Source: Naasia sp. (lineage in GTDB: Bacteria; Actinomycetota; Actinomycetes; Actinomycetales; Microbacteriaceae). From it: DNA of 64,000 bases. The stretch is taken from assembly GCF_025465545.1 (NCBI RefSeq), contig NZ_JAODMK010000021.1:1-64000 (forward strand), in the 5' to 3' direction. The notes beneath the pieces are model-generated. The model was not told the origin of the DNA. It saw only the letters and a list, made by a program, of their open reading frames with translations, and ran no database searches. Shown piece after piece: positions 17,996 through 26,823 of the stretch. A program made the translations under genes and the position numbers. Positions within the stretch are counted from its first letter, which is position 1. The number at the start of each line of letters is the position of its first letter.

Positions 17996-18756
17996 GCCGC
18001 CCGCCTCGGCCCTACTTCTCTCCCCCGGGACCCCGGGTGATCGCGCATCGCGGCCTGGCGCTGCACGGCGAGCTGGAGAACAGCATCGACGCGTTCGCCG
18101 CCGCCCTGGCCGCCGGAGCCCAGTACCTGGAGACCGACGCGCACGCGACCGCGGACGGCCACGCGGTGCTGCTGCACGATCCGGAGCTCCGCCGGATCGC
18201 CGCTCTCGATCGGCGGGTCGCCGACCTGACACTCGCGGAACTCCGCGCGGTCGAGGCTGGGGGCGCGTCGATCTGCACCCTCGTCGACGCATTGCAGACC
18301 TTTCCGTCTGCCCGCTTCAACATCGATGTCAAGGCGGCCGAGGCAGCCGTCCCCGTCGCCGCGGCGATCCGCGCGGCCGGCGCGTCCGACCGGGTGCTGA
18401 TCGCCTCCTTCCGGGCGTCGCGGCGGCGCGCCACGCTCGTCCGCCTGGGCGATGTCGCCACGTCCGCGTCCGCCGAGGAGATCCTCCCCGCCGTCCTCGG
18501 CGCAGCACTCGGGCTGAAGGCGGTCGTGCGGGCGGCTCTGCGGCGGGTCGACGCCGTGCAGATCCCGAAGCGCATCCTCGGGATCCCCACCACCACACCG
18601 AGGATGCTGGCCGCGTTCGCCGACGCGGGCGTGGAGGTGCACATCTGGACCGTCAACGACCCCGTGGAGATGCGCCGACTGCTCGCCGCGGGGGTGCGCG
18701 GCATCGTCACGGACCGCTGCGACCTGCTCGTCGAGGCGCTCTTTCGGCCCAGCTGA
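17992..18756 (+). CDS. glycerophosphodiester phosphodiesterase family protein
   Basis: A 254-residue TIM-barrel enzyme. IAHRGLALHGELENS holds the catalytic His-Arg and Glu, ETDAHATADGHAVLLHDPE the metal ligands and second His. The C-terminal VHIWTVNDPVEMRRLLAAGV is typical of GDPD. The start is GTG at 17992 overlapping the upstream stop (GTGA). It cleaves glycerophosphodiesters to glycerol-3-phosphate and an alcohol; no signal peptide is seen, so it is cytosolic. Confidence 0.93.
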   Translation: MSRPPRPYFSPPGPRVIAHRGLALHGELENSIDAFAAALAAGAQYLETDAHATADGHAVLLHDPELRRIAALDRRVADLTLAELRAVEAGGASICTLVDALQTFPSARFNIDVKAAEAAVPVAAAIRAAGASDRVLIASFRASRRRATLVRLGDVATSASAEEILPAVLGAALGLKAVVRAALRRVDAVQIPKRILGIPTTTPRMLAAFADAGVEVHIWTVNDPVEMRRLLAAGVRGIVTDRCDLLVEALFRPS

Positions 18757-18804
18757 AACTCGTCCCCCCTCGCCCTGGGAAGGTTCTGGGAATGCCGCGA
18801 GGGG

Positions 18805-18830
18805 GGAAGACTGGCTTCCGCACCGAGGTT
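18805..18830 (+). promoter_or_regulatory. SigR-like promoter of rbpA
   Basis: GGAAG at 18805-18809 is followed by exactly 18 nt and GTT at 18828-18830, matching the actinobacterial SigR/SigH consensus GGAAT-N18-GTT in all but one base. In Streptomyces rbpA is a known SigR target. A start site near 18837 would leave about 28 nt of leader before ATG at 18865, with a GGGAGAGGA ribosome site. Confidence 0.6.
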
Positions 18831-18864
18831 GAGGATGGGGACCACCAGGGAGAGGAGTCACACA

Positions 18865-19230
18865 ATGGCAGATCGAAGTTTGCGCGGCATGCGACTCGGA
18901 AGTCAGAGTCTGCAGAGCGAAGAGGGCGTCGTCTTCTCGCCTCGGAGCATCGCGACGTACCGCAGTGAAGACGGGTCGACCTTCGAGGTGACGTTCGCTG
19001 AGGAGGCGGAGGTCCCCGAGAAGTGGATGTCGCCGAAGAGCGGCAAGGAAGGTGTGCTGCTCGAGAGCGACGGCACTCCGGTGGAGCAGGCTCACGTCGA
19101 GACCAAGGCGCCGCGCACCCATTGGGACATGCTGCTCGAGCGTCGGACGCGCGCAGAGCTCGAGGAACTCCTCGAGGAGCGGCTCCAGTACCTCAGAGCA
19201 CGTCGGGGCAAGCAGTCCATCGCCTCCTGA
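18865..19230 (+). CDS. rbpA: RNA polymerase-binding protein RbpA
   Basis: A 121-residue protein that begins MADRSLRGMRLGSQS and has the core FEVTFAEEAEVPEKW and the C-terminal THWDMLLERRTRAELEELL helix that contacts sigma region 2. RbpA activates housekeeping sigma holoenzyme in actinobacteria. Cysteines that bind zinc in some homologues are absent here (WMSPKSGKEG). ATG at 18865 is preferred over upstream in-frame ATG at 18829 because the family starts here. Conserved neighbourhood: opposite lnt. Confidence 0.96.
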   Translation: MADRSLRGMRLGSQSLQSEEGVVFSPRSIATYRSEDGSTFEVTFAEEAEVPEKWMSPKSGKEGVLLESDGTPVEQAHVETKAPRTHWDMLLERRTRAELEELLEERLQYLRARRGKQSIAS

Positions 19231-19242
19231 CCCCGCACGCGA

Positions 19243-19284
19243 ACAGAGGAAGGGCCGCCGGATCTCCGGCGGCCCTTCCTCTGT
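19243..19284. terminator. perfect stem-loop between rbpA and lnt
   Basis: Arms 19243-19261 and 19266-19284 form an uninterrupted 19-bp stem with the 4-nt loop ATCT. It starts 13 bp after the rbpA stop and lies before the end of the opposite gene, so it can serve both strands. Confidence 0.9.
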
Positions 19285-19298
19285 CTCTCCGCCGACCT

Positions 19299-19344
19299 GC
19301 CCAGTTCTGTCGCATTTCGGCCGGAAACAGCGACAGAAGTGGGC
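19299..19344. repeat. palindromic intergenic element next to lnt
   Basis: GCCCAGTTCTGTCGC (19299-19313) pairs with GCGACAGAAGTGGGC (19330-19344) with one mismatch, and an inner TTTC/GAAA pair extends the stem. It stands apart from the terminator at 19243-19284. The CTTCTGTCGC-like core also appears at 55971-55980 inside the 87-bp element. Confidence 0.6.
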
Positions 19345-19347
19345 GGG

Positions 19348-20997
19348 TCAGCGTCGCCGGCGCCGCGGACCGGTGAGCGCGGCGACGCTCAGCGCCGCCA
19401 GGCCGAAGCCCGACACCAGGAGCTCGAACTGCCGTCCGGCGAGCACGGCAGGGGTCAGCCCGTTCCGCAGGGGGATCGCGTCGATCATCGCCCCCGCCGT
19501 GTAGGTCGGCAGGGTGTCGAGGGTCGCGCCTTCCGGGGCGATCACGGCGCTCGTGCCGACCGTCGAGATGTTCACCACGGTGCGTCCGGTCTCGAGGGCG
19601 CGGATCCGCGCGATGGCCAGCTGCTGCACGCTCTCGTCGGTGCGCCCGAAGTCGGCGTTGTTGCTCTGCGCGAAGATGGCCTGGGCGCCGTTCTGCACGG
19701 TCTCCGTCATCAGCTGGTCGTCCACGATGTCGAAGCAGATGTTGACGCCGACGAGCGCGGTCCCGAGATCGAACACCGAGTCGTTCGTGCCGGCCGTGTA
19801 CTCGCGCTCGATCAGCCCGATCAGGTCGGGTGCGAGCGGCTCGAAGAACTTGCGCTCGGGCACGTACTCGCCGAACGGCACGGGGTGCCGCTTGTCGAAG
19901 ATGTCGATCGCGCCCTTCCCGGACTCCCAGAGCAGGGACGAGTTGTAGAACTTGCCGTTCCGGGTGGTGATCGCGCCGGTGATGAGGGGCGCGTGCACCG
20001 CGGCCGCGACGATGTCGAGCTCCTCGGCCGCCCGAGCGGACTCGAGCGGGTCCAGGTCGCTCGCCCCCTCCGGCCAGAGCAGCACGTCGATGTCCTCGCC
20101 GAGGACCGGCAGGGTCGCCGACACGTGCCCGTCGAGGATCTCGCCCTGGTAGCCGCGCTGGTCGAAGTACGCGGAGCGCGTGTTGCCCTGGATGGCGGCG
20201 ACGGTGAGCGTGCCGGCGTCCGCCGTGCGCCAGCCGGGCACCGCAAGGACGGCGGCTGTGGCGACGGCGACCACCAGTGCCCGCTGCAGCGCCCCCCTGC
20301 GCCCCGGGGATACGACGGTCCGGCGCGGGCCCGGCCCCGTCGCTCGGGGGCGCCAGAACCAGGCCTCGAGGGCGAGCGCGGTCAGCCAGGCGAGCACGAA
20401 GCCGACTCCGGAGATGCCGAGCCACGGGAAGAGGTCGGCGAACGGGCTCTCCGACTGCGACATCGCGATGCGGCCCCAGGAGAACCCGCCGTACGGCCAG
20501 ACGGCGCTGATCGCCTCCCTCGCAGTCCACAGCCCGGCGATCGCGAGGGGAAGCAGGCCGAAGCGAGCGGCGACAGAGGGCCAGGCGGCGGGCACGATCC
20601 GGTAGGCGAGTGAGATCAGCACGCTGCCCGCGGCGACGAACAGCGACTGGAGGCTCGAGAGCGCGAGCCACGGCAGGACCCCGAGGAACAGCGTGGCCCA
20701 CTGGATGTGCACGAGGTAGAAGGTGAGCCCGAACACGAGGCCGACGAGGAACGCCGCCCACGCCCGCCGGCCGCGCAGGGCGACGAGCACGGTGCCGACC
20801 CCGACGAAGACGAGCGGCCAGATCCCGGTGTCCGGGAAGGCGCCGTCGAGCAGCAGGCCCGAGAGCACGGCGAGCAGCAGGGCGCCCCAGAGCGGCACGA
20901 CCGCGCGGGTGCGGTGGGCCGGCGCCGGCCGCACACCAGCGGCGCGGGTCCGCTGCACCCGCGCCGGACGCGTGGGCGCCTCGGCGTCAGCTGACAC
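19348..20997 (-). CDS. lnt: apolipoprotein N-acyltransferase
   Basis: A 549-residue protein: six or more membrane segments in the first 230 residues, then a nitrilase-like domain with VAAIQGNTRSAY, the catalytic Glu region VPFGEYVPE, and NICFDIVDDQL, where the nitrilase Cys is present in CFD. It N-acylates the lipid-modified Cys of lipoproteins at the outer face of the membrane. The start is GTG at 20997 (VSADAEAP), overlapping the helicase stop by 11 bp; the frame stays open far upstream but that is helicase shadow. The polyprenol-phosphate mannosyltransferase (ppm1) often fused or next to lnt in actinobacteria is absent. Confidence 0.92.
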   Translation of the reverse strand: MSADAEAPTRPARVQRTRAAGVRPAPAHRTRAVVPLWGALLLAVLSGLLLDGAFPDTGIWPLVFVGVGTVLVALRGRRAWAAFLVGLVFGLTFYLVHIQWATLFLGVLPWLALSSLQSLFVAAGSVLISLAYRIVPAAWPSVAARFGLLPLAIAGLWTAREAISAVWPYGGFSWGRIAMSQSESPFADLFPWLGISGVGFVLAWLTALALEAWFWRPRATGPGPRRTVVSPGRRGALQRALVVAVATAAVLAVPGWRTADAGTLTVAAIQGNTRSAYFDQRGYQGEILDGHVSATLPVLGEDIDVLLWPEGASDLDPLESARAAEELDIVAAAVHAPLITGAITTRNGKFYNSSLLWESGKGAIDIFDKRHPVPFGEYVPERKFFEPLAPDLIGLIEREYTAGTNDSVFDLGTALVGVNICFDIVDDQLMTETVQNGAQAIFAQSNNADFGRTDESVQQLAIARIRALETGRTVVNISTVGTSAVIAPEGATLDTLPTYTAGAMIDAIPLRNGLTPAVLAGRQFELLVSGFGLAALSVAALTGPRRRRR

Positions 20998-23419
20998 TGG
21001 AGTACGCCACGATGCCCCGCCGGATCGCGTCGAGTGCCTGCCGTGCGGTGCGCGCTTGGCGTCCGTCCGCGACGATCGAGATCTGGTCGAGCACGTCGAT
21101 GGTCTGCTTCGACCAGCGCACGAAGTCCCCCGCCTGCAGGTCCGCATCCCGCAGCACCTGGTCGAGCGGGCCGCCTCTCGCCCACTTGTGCATGGCGATG
21201 ACGAGCCCGGTGGAGGGCGGATTCGACCCGGGCAGCTTGTGCTCGCGCTCCACGTCGTCGAGGCGCGCCCAGATCTCCTGGAGGCGCTCCAGCGAGACGC
21301 GGAACGGCCCACGGGGGAAGAACCGCTCCGCGGCGGGCTCCTCCTCCCGGCGTGGCTCGAAGACGAGGGTCGTGGCGAGAGCAGCGAAGGACGCAGGGTC
21401 GAGGTCGTTCCACACTCCCCGGCGCAGGGACTCCGCGACGAGGAGGTCCCGCTCCCCGTAGATCCGCTTGAGCATCGTCCCGCTGCCGGTGAGCACGATC
21501 TGACCGTCCGCGTCGCGCTTGAGGTAGCCCTCCTCCAGGAGCACGTCGGTGACCCGGTCGAACACCTTGGCGACCGCGCCCGTCCTGGTCGCGATCTGCT
21601 GGCGCAGCTGATCGGTCTGGCGCTTGAGCCGCCACCACCGCTCCGCCCAGCGGGACAGCTCCTCACGCCGGGGCGAGGCGTGGCCCGGGTGCGCCTTGAG
21701 CTTGCGGCGCAGGTCGGCGAGGCGCCGCTGCTGCTTCTCCTGCTGCGCCCGGCTCCGTCCGCCGTTCTGTGCGTTGCTCTTCTCCAGGTCGCTGATCTCC
21801 CGCCGGATGGACGCGTACTCGGCGAAGTCGCCGGTCTGGCCGGTCTCATCCTTCATCGCCGCCTCGTAGCCGGCGAGCGACTCCTCCTGCTGGCGGACCT
21901 TGCGGGCGAGGTCGACGACGGCCCGGTCCGCCTGGAACTGCGCGAAGCTCGATTCGAGGATGTCGCGGGTCCGGTCCCGGCCGAACTGCTCGATGAGGTT
22001 GACCGCCATGTTGTAGGTGGGGCGGAAGCTCGAGTTGAGGGGGTAGCTGCGACGGGAGGCGAGGGACGCCACCGCCTGGGGCTCCATCCCGTCCACCCAC
22101 TGGATGACCGAGTGGCCCTCCACGTCGATCCCGCGGCGCCCGGCGCGCCCGGTCAGCTGCGTGTACTCCCCCGGGGTGATCGGCACCCGCGCTTCGCCGT
22201 TGAACTTCTCCAGCTTCTCGAGCACCACGGTGCGCGCGGGCATGTTGATGCCGAGGGCGAGGGTCTCGGTGGCGAACACGACCTTCACCAGCTTCCGCTG
22301 GAAGAGCTCCTCCACCACCTCCTTGAATGCGGGCAGGAGGCCGGCATGGTGGGCCGCGACGCCCCGCTCGAGTCCCTCCATCCACTCCCAGTAGCCGAGG
22401 ACGGCGAGATCCTCGTCACGCAGGGTGCGGCACCGGTCGTTGACGATGGCACGGATCTCCTCGCGCTCCCAGGTCTCGGTGAGGCTCGCACCCCCGCGCA
22501 GGGTCTGCCGGACGGCGGCGTCGCAGCCGGCGCGGCTGAAGATGAAGAAGATGGCCGGCAGCAGGTTGCGCTCGTCGAGCAGGGCGATGATGTCGGAGCG
22601 CTCCATGCGCCCCATATCGGGCCGGCTGCCACGGTGCCGGTGGTCGGGAGCGCCTCGGGTGCCCTGCATCCGGCCGCCGTACCGGGCGAGCTGCGCGAGC
22701 TCCGGGTTCACCCGGTTGGTGGAGGCGAGCCCGGACGAGTCGAACAGGTCGACCAGCTTGCTGCGGACGAGCACGTGCTGCTGCAGCGGCACCGGGCGGT
22801 CCTCGGAGACGATCACGTCGGTGTCGCCCCGAACGGCCTGCAGCCAGTCGCCGAACTCCTCGGCGTTCGACACGGTGGCGCTCAGCGACACCAGCCGGAT
22901 GCCCTGCGGCAGATGGATGATGACCTCCTCCCAGACCGGGCCGCGGAAGCGGTCGGCGAGGTAGTGCACCTCGTCCATCACCACGAAGGCGAGGTCGCGG
23001 AGCAGGTCGGAGTCCGCATAGAGCATGTTGCGGAGCACCTCGGTGGTCATCACGACCACCCGGGCGCGCGAGTTGATGTTGGTGTCACCGGTGAGGAGTC
23101 CGACGTTCTCCTCGCCGTAGGTCTCGACCAGCTCGTTGTACTTCTGGTTGGACAGCGCCTTGATGGGGGCCGTGTAGAACACCTTGGCCGATGGCTCCTG
23201 CATCGCCAGGTACACCGCGAACTCCGCGACGATCGTCTTGCCCGCCCCCGTGGGGGCGGCGACCAGGACCCCCCTGCCGTCCTCGAGGGATTCGCAGGAA
23301 CGCACCTGGAACGGGTCCAGGTCGAAGCTCTGCGCCGCCTCGAACGCGTCGAGCGCGGGGTAGCGGCGCTTCTGGCGGGAGGCGGCGAAGCGTTCGGCCG
23401 GCGTCAGTTCGGTGCTCAT
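20987..23419 (-). CDS. helY: Ski2/HelY-type DEAD/DEAH-box RNA helicase
   Basis: An 810-residue superfamily 2 helicase. Motif I APTGAGKT, Ia APIKALSNQKY, II DEVHYL, III SATVSN and VI QLTGRAGRRGID are all present, followed by a long C-terminal region with a coiled-coil stretch (EEKQ-rich part near residues 540-580) and the DSHCT-like end. Actinobacterial HelY sits next to tatC in many genomes, as here. ATP-dependent unwinding of RNA, probably in RNA turnover. Confidence 0.94.
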   Translation of the reverse strand: MSTELTPAERFAASRQKRRYPALDAFEAAQSFDLDPFQVRSCESLEDGRGVLVAAPTGAGKTIVAEFAVYLAMQEPSAKVFYTAPIKALSNQKYNELVETYGEENVGLLTGDTNINSRARVVVMTTEVLRNMLYADSDLLRDLAFVVMDEVHYLADRFRGPVWEEVIIHLPQGIRLVSLSATVSNAEEFGDWLQAVRGDTDVIVSEDRPVPLQQHVLVRSKLVDLFDSSGLASTNRVNPELAQLARYGGRMQGTRGAPDHRHRGSRPDMGRMERSDIIALLDERNLLPAIFFIFSRAGCDAAVRQTLRGGASLTETWEREEIRAIVNDRCRTLRDEDLAVLGYWEWMEGLERGVAAHHAGLLPAFKEVVEELFQRKLVKVVFATETLALGINMPARTVVLEKLEKFNGEARVPITPGEYTQLTGRAGRRGIDVEGHSVIQWVDGMEPQAVASLASRRSYPLNSSFRPTYNMAVNLIEQFGRDRTRDILESSFAQFQADRAVVDLARKVRQQEESLAGYEAAMKDETGQTGDFAEYASIRREISDLEKSNAQNGGRSRAQQEKQQRRLADLRRKLKAHPGHASPRREELSRWAERWWRLKRQTDQLRQQIATRTGAVAKVFDRVTDVLLEEGYLKRDADGQIVLTGSGTMLKRIYGERDLLVAESLRRGVWNDLDPASFAALATTLVFEPRREEEPAAERFFPRGPFRVSLERLQEIWARLDDVEREHKLPGSNPPSTGLVIAMHKWARGGPLDQVLRDADLQAGDFVRWSKQTIDVLDQISIVADGRQARTARQALDAIRRGIVAYSSVS

Positions 23420-23443
23420 CGAGGGACCTTTCCTCCGTGTGCG

Positions 23444-24229
23444 TCAGGCGGCGTACTCGGCGGCCAGCACGTCGGCGCGCTTGGCGGCCCTGCGGTCGTG
23501 CAGCCACGCGACGCCGGCGGCCGCCAGGTAGAGCAGCACCATGGGGATGGCGAGGAAGAACATCGACACGAGATCCGCGGCAGGAGTGGCGATCGCGGTG
23601 AACAGGGTGATCGCGAGGATCGCCAGCCGCCAGCTGCGCAGGATCGTGGCCGCCTGCAGGATGCCCGCGAAGTTGAGCAGCACGAGGAAGACGGGCAGCA
23701 CGAAGGCCACGCCGACGACGAGGATCAGCTTGAGCACGAAGTCGAGGTAGTCGCTCGCGACGAGGAAGACCGAGTCCTCGACGGGCGCGAAGCCCACCAT
23801 CAGCTCCACGATGTGCGGCCACACGTACCAGCCCGCGGCGCAGCCCGCGAAGAACAGCGGCACGGCCGCGAAGAAGAACCCGAAGCCGTACTGCTTCTCA
23901 CGCCGGGAGAGCCCTGGCACGATGAACGCCCACAGCTGGTACAGCCACACGGGGGCGGACAGCACGATGCCGACCGTGAACGCGATCCGCAGCTTGAGGT
24001 CGAAGGCCTGGGTGATGTTGGTGTAGTTGATGCTCGCGTTGTGACGCTGCGCCACCAGGTCCATGGGCGCGCGGAGCGCGTCCCACACCCAGTCCGACAG
24101 GAAGTAGCCGGCGATCATGCCGAGGATCACGGCGACGGCCGACAGGAAGAGCCGGCGGCGCAGCTCGAGGAGGTGCTCCCCCAGCGACATCCGCCGTTCC
24201 GCGCCGGTGCCGCGATTGACGCGGGCCAC
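23444..24229 (-). CDS. tatC: Sec-independent protein translocase TatC
   Basis: A 261-residue protein with six membrane helices. The N-terminus has MSLGEHLLELRRRL, the conserved EHLxELRxR motif that binds twin-arginine signals, and the VYPHI/F-like loop appears as WYVWPHIVELM. Forms the receptor core of the Tat translocase with TatA, whose stop codon is 4 bp upstream. Confidence 0.96.
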   Translation of the reverse strand: MARVNRGTGAERRMSLGEHLLELRRRLFLSAVAVILGMIAGYFLSDWVWDALRAPMDLVAQRHNASINYTNITQAFDLKLRIAFTVGIVLSAPVWLYQLWAFIVPGLSRREKQYGFGFFFAAVPLFFAGCAAGWYVWPHIVELMVGFAPVEDSVFLVASDYLDFVLKLILVVGVAFVLPVFLVLLNFAGILQAATILRSWRLAILAITLFTAIATPAADLVSMFFLAIPMVLLYLAAAGVAWLHDRRAAKRADVLAAEYAA

Positions 24230-24233
24230 GCCG

Positions 24234-24485
24234 CTACTGCTTCGGCGGAAGCCCCGAGGCGCCCCGGGGAGCGGCGTCGACGGCCGGCGGCTCCTCGGTG
24301 TAGACGATGGGGGTCTTCGGTGCGTCGGCCTCGGCAGGGGCGTCGCTCTTGATCTCGGCCTTGAAGATCTTCATCGACTGGCCGAGGCTCTTTGCCAGCC
24401 CGGGCAGCTTAGGAGCGCCGAACAGCAACAGCACGATCACGAGGATGACGATCAGGTGCGGCCATCCGAACGCGTTGCCCAACAT
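24234..24485 (-). CDS. tatA: Sec-independent protein translocase TatA
   Basis: An 83-residue protein: membrane helix IVILVIVLLLFGAPKLPGLA with the FG hinge, then the amphipathic helix KSLGQSMKIFKAEI and an acidic/Pro-rich tail. This is the pore-forming Tat subunit. AAAGGAC lies about 7 bp before ATG at 24485. Confidence 0.96.
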   Translation of the reverse strand: MLGNAFGWPHLIVILVIVLLLFGAPKLPGLAKSLGQSMKIFKAEIKSDAPAEADAPKTPIVYTEEPPAVDAAPRGASGLPPKQ

Positions 24486-24819
24486 TGAAGGTCCTTTGTC
24501 TCAGGTCGGCGGTTGTCAGGAGTTTACCCCGCGCGAGTCGGCGTTCCCGGCGCGAACGCTTCCGGTCTGCTCGGAGGTCGGCGCGCAGCCGGTGCCGTTC
24601 GCGCACCTCGTCGTACGGCGCGAGAACCGCGGCCCGGAAGGGCTGCCGAGCCACCTCCTCGCTCGCCGCCTCCAGTGCGGCGACCTTGTCGCCCAGTTCG
24701 GAGAGCGCGGCGAAGCCGGTTCGCGCCTTGCGGAAGAGCCAGAGGGCGAAGAGGGCCAGCATGCCCAGCAGGCCCAGCACGAGGAGTGCCCAGATCAGGA
24801 CCCAGGACCACCACGGCAT
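24409..24819 (-). CDS. small membrane-anchored protein of unknown function, 3' end overlapping tatA
   Basis: A 136-residue frame between pafC and tatA. The first 30 residues form one membrane helix (WSWVLIWALLVLGLLGM), followed by a helical region AALSELGDKVAALEAASEEV and a very Arg-rich tail. Residues 1-111 lie before tatA; the last 25 run across the tatA start for 77 bp. That overlap is unusually long, so the stop may be displaced by a small shift relative to relatives. Position in the pafBC-tatAC operon suggests a conserved but unassigned role. Confidence 0.6.
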   Translation of the reverse strand: MPWWSWVLIWALLVLGLLGMLALFALWLFRKARTGFAALSELGDKVAALEAASEEVARQPFRAAVLAPYDEVRERHRLRADLRADRKRSRRERRLARGKLLTTADLRQRTFNVGQRVRMAAPDRHPRDRAVAVRRS

Positions 24820-24828
24820 GAGCCGAGT

Positions 24829-25827
24829 CTAGAGGGAGCCCTCTTCCGTGCTCTCGCCGTACTCCGCGAGACCCGCGCGGGCCCAGTCGGCGACCGCGGC
24901 TCGCGCGTCGTCGGGCGCCAGGACCGTCACCATGCCGGCGAGCCGCGCGACGAGGCGCTTGAGCCCCGCGTAGTGGCCGACCCGCATGGTCGCCTGCACC
25001 AGGCCGGGCCCGCGACCGGGCTGGGTCCTGGTCCCCTCGGGCAGGTAGTCGCCGAGCAGCGGAAGCGCCGCCTCCGCCACCTCCACCACGACGGTGAGGT
25101 CGGTGGACGAGGTCTCGAAGAGCACATCGGGCAGTGTCACCTCGCCCGACGCCGGGGTCACCGCACGGTCGCTCACGGCGATCCCGCTCATCCGGTCGAG
25201 CCGGAAGGTGCGAACGGCTTCGCGCAGGTGGTCCCAGCCGCGGAGGTACCAGCTCTCATCGTCCGAGTCGAGGCGCAGCGGGTCCACCGTCCGGTGCTCC
25301 GTCTCGCCCTGCGCGTCGCGGTAGTCGAACTCCACCTGGACGTGCCGCACCACGGCGTCCCGGAGCGGGGCGAGGGCGTCCTCGATGCCGCGGACCGAGA
25401 CGGCGACGGGGCTGGGAGCCGAGGAGGCCCCCCGTGCGAGCTTCGCCGTGAGCGACGCGAGCGCCGCGCGGTCCCCGTTCTCGGGCAGCGCGGAGAGGTA
25501 CTGCAGCCCCGCGATGAGTGCGGCCGCCTCCCGGGCCGAGAACCGCGGCGCCTCGTCGATCGCGACGGAGTGGGTGAGGATGATCCGCCCGTTCTCCTCG
25601 AACTCGTCCCAGTCGATGTCGAACAGGTCGCCATGCTGGTACTGCCCGCTGCCGCCCGGGATCCCCGACACGGCGATCAGCTCGACCGCGGTGCGCATCT
25701 CCTGCTCCGAGACGCCGAACTGGGCGGCCGCCGCCGCCACAGAGACCCCGTCGTGGTCGATGAGGTACGGGACGAGGGAGAGCAGGAAGGCGAGCTTGTC
25801 CTGGGCCTGCAGCGGCCGGGCGCTCAT
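24829..25827 (-). CDS. pafC: WYL-domain regulator PafC
   Basis: A 332-residue protein with an N-terminal winged-helix region (LSLVPYLIDHDGVSVAAAAAQF), a central WYL domain containing RTVDPLRLDSDDESWYLRGWD and a C-terminal WCX domain. Heterodimerises with PafB to activate the LexA-independent DNA-damage regulon in mycobacteria. Its start overlaps the pafB stop by 4 bp. Confidence 0.9.
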   Translation of the reverse strand: MSARPLQAQDKLAFLLSLVPYLIDHDGVSVAAAAAQFGVSEQEMRTAVELIAVSGIPGGSGQYQHGDLFDIDWDEFEENGRIILTHSVAIDEAPRFSAREAAALIAGLQYLSALPENGDRAALASLTAKLARGASSAPSPVAVSVRGIEDALAPLRDAVVRHVQVEFDYRDAQGETEHRTVDPLRLDSDDESWYLRGWDHLREAVRTFRLDRMSGIAVSDRAVTPASGEVTLPDVLFETSSTDLTVVVEVAEAALPLLGDYLPEGTRTQPGRGPGLVQATMRVGHYAGLKRLVARLAGMVTVLAPDDARAAVADWARAGLAEYGESTEEGSL

Positions 25828-26816
25828 CGGTCCGTCCCCGTGTGCGAGGCGGCGACCTGGCGGAGCCGGTCGATCACGGCGGCACGGAGTGCCGACGGCT
25901 CGAGCACCACGACTTCGGGACCGTAGGACGCGAGCTCGTCGGCCATCAGGTTCGCGTCGAGGTAGTTGACGCGGAGGTCGGTGTCGGCGGACGGCTCGAG
26001 AGCCTGCCTGCGCAGCCGGGAATCCGCGTCCGAGTCGGGCCGCACACGGATCCGCGCGACGTTCGTCGCCAGCACCCGGTCGAGCTCCTGCACCGCCGCG
26101 GCGGCGCTGTCGCCCTCGGGGGGCGAGAAGGTCGTTCGGGTGGGCGTCACCGGACCGACGATCCTGCTGAGCAGGAAGGTGCGCGGGGCGGCGCGGTCGC
26201 GATCGAGGGTGGCCACGTGCCAGCGGCCCTCGTGCTTGACGAGTGCCAGCGGCTCGACGGTGCGGACCACGGCCGCGCGCTCACCCGGCTTGAGATAGGC
26301 GAAGGTCACCACGAGGTTGCGGTCGATCGCCGAGCGCAGCGGCTCGAAGGCCGCCTCGCGCACCCGCACGCGAGGCGCATAGCCGATCATCGGCCCGTCC
26401 ACCTCGATGCCGAGCGACCGCAGCTTCAGCAGTGCCCGGTGCGACTCGCTGGAGAGGGAGCCCTCCCGCCAGACCTCGGCGGCGAGGTTCAGCAGGGTCG
26501 TCTCCTCCGGCGTGAAGGTGACGTCGGGCGGAAGGTCGTAGGCGCCCTTGGGGATGCGGTAGCGGAGGTTCTGGTTGTTCCCCGCCTCCGTCGCCTGCTC
26601 GATCGTCTCGAGCGGCACGCCGAGGTCCCGGATGTCGTCCTTGTCGCGCTCGAACTGCCGCTCGAGGCTCGCGTTGTCGCCCCGGACGACGTAGCGATGC
26701 CGGTAGCCCTGGACGCTGGAGAGGATCTCGGCCTTCGTCAGCCCGTGGTCGGTCGCCACGAGAGCGAGGACGAGGCTGAACAGCCGCTCCTCGACGGGCA
26801 CCGCTCCGGCTGCCAC
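25824..26816 (-). CDS. pafB: WYL-domain regulator PafB
   Basis: A 330-residue protein: N-terminal helix-turn-helix (VEERLFSLVLALVATDHGLTK begins it), WYL domain with VRTVEPLALVKHEGRW, and a C-terminal WCX region. Partner of PafC as transcriptional activator of DNA-repair genes. In many actinobacteria the pair follows pafA and proteasome genes, which are not here. Confidence 0.9.
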   Translation of the reverse strand: MAAGAVPVEERLFSLVLALVATDHGLTKAEILSSVQGYRHRYVVRGDNASLERQFERDKDDIRDLGVPLETIEQATEAGNNQNLRYRIPKGAYDLPPDVTFTPEETTLLNLAAEVWREGSLSSESHRALLKLRSLGIEVDGPMIGYAPRVRVREAAFEPLRSAIDRNLVVTFAYLKPGERAAVVRTVEPLALVKHEGRWHVATLDRDRAAPRTFLLSRIVGPVTPTRTTFSPPEGDSAAAAVQELDRVLATNVARIRVRPDSDADSRLRRQALEPSADTDLRVNYLDANLMADELASYGPEVVVLEPSALRAAVIDRLRQVAASHTGTDR

Positions 26817-26823
26817 GGCAGTG

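Noticed and set aside
19348-21849. 833-codon extended form of lnt
   Set aside because: The first 280 residues are a frame shadow of the helicase; GTG at 20997 is the natural lnt start.
20723-24352. 1209-codon open frame on the plus strand
   Set aside because: It is antisense to lnt, the helicase, tatC and tatA, whose motifs are unambiguous; long antisense frames are common at this GC content.
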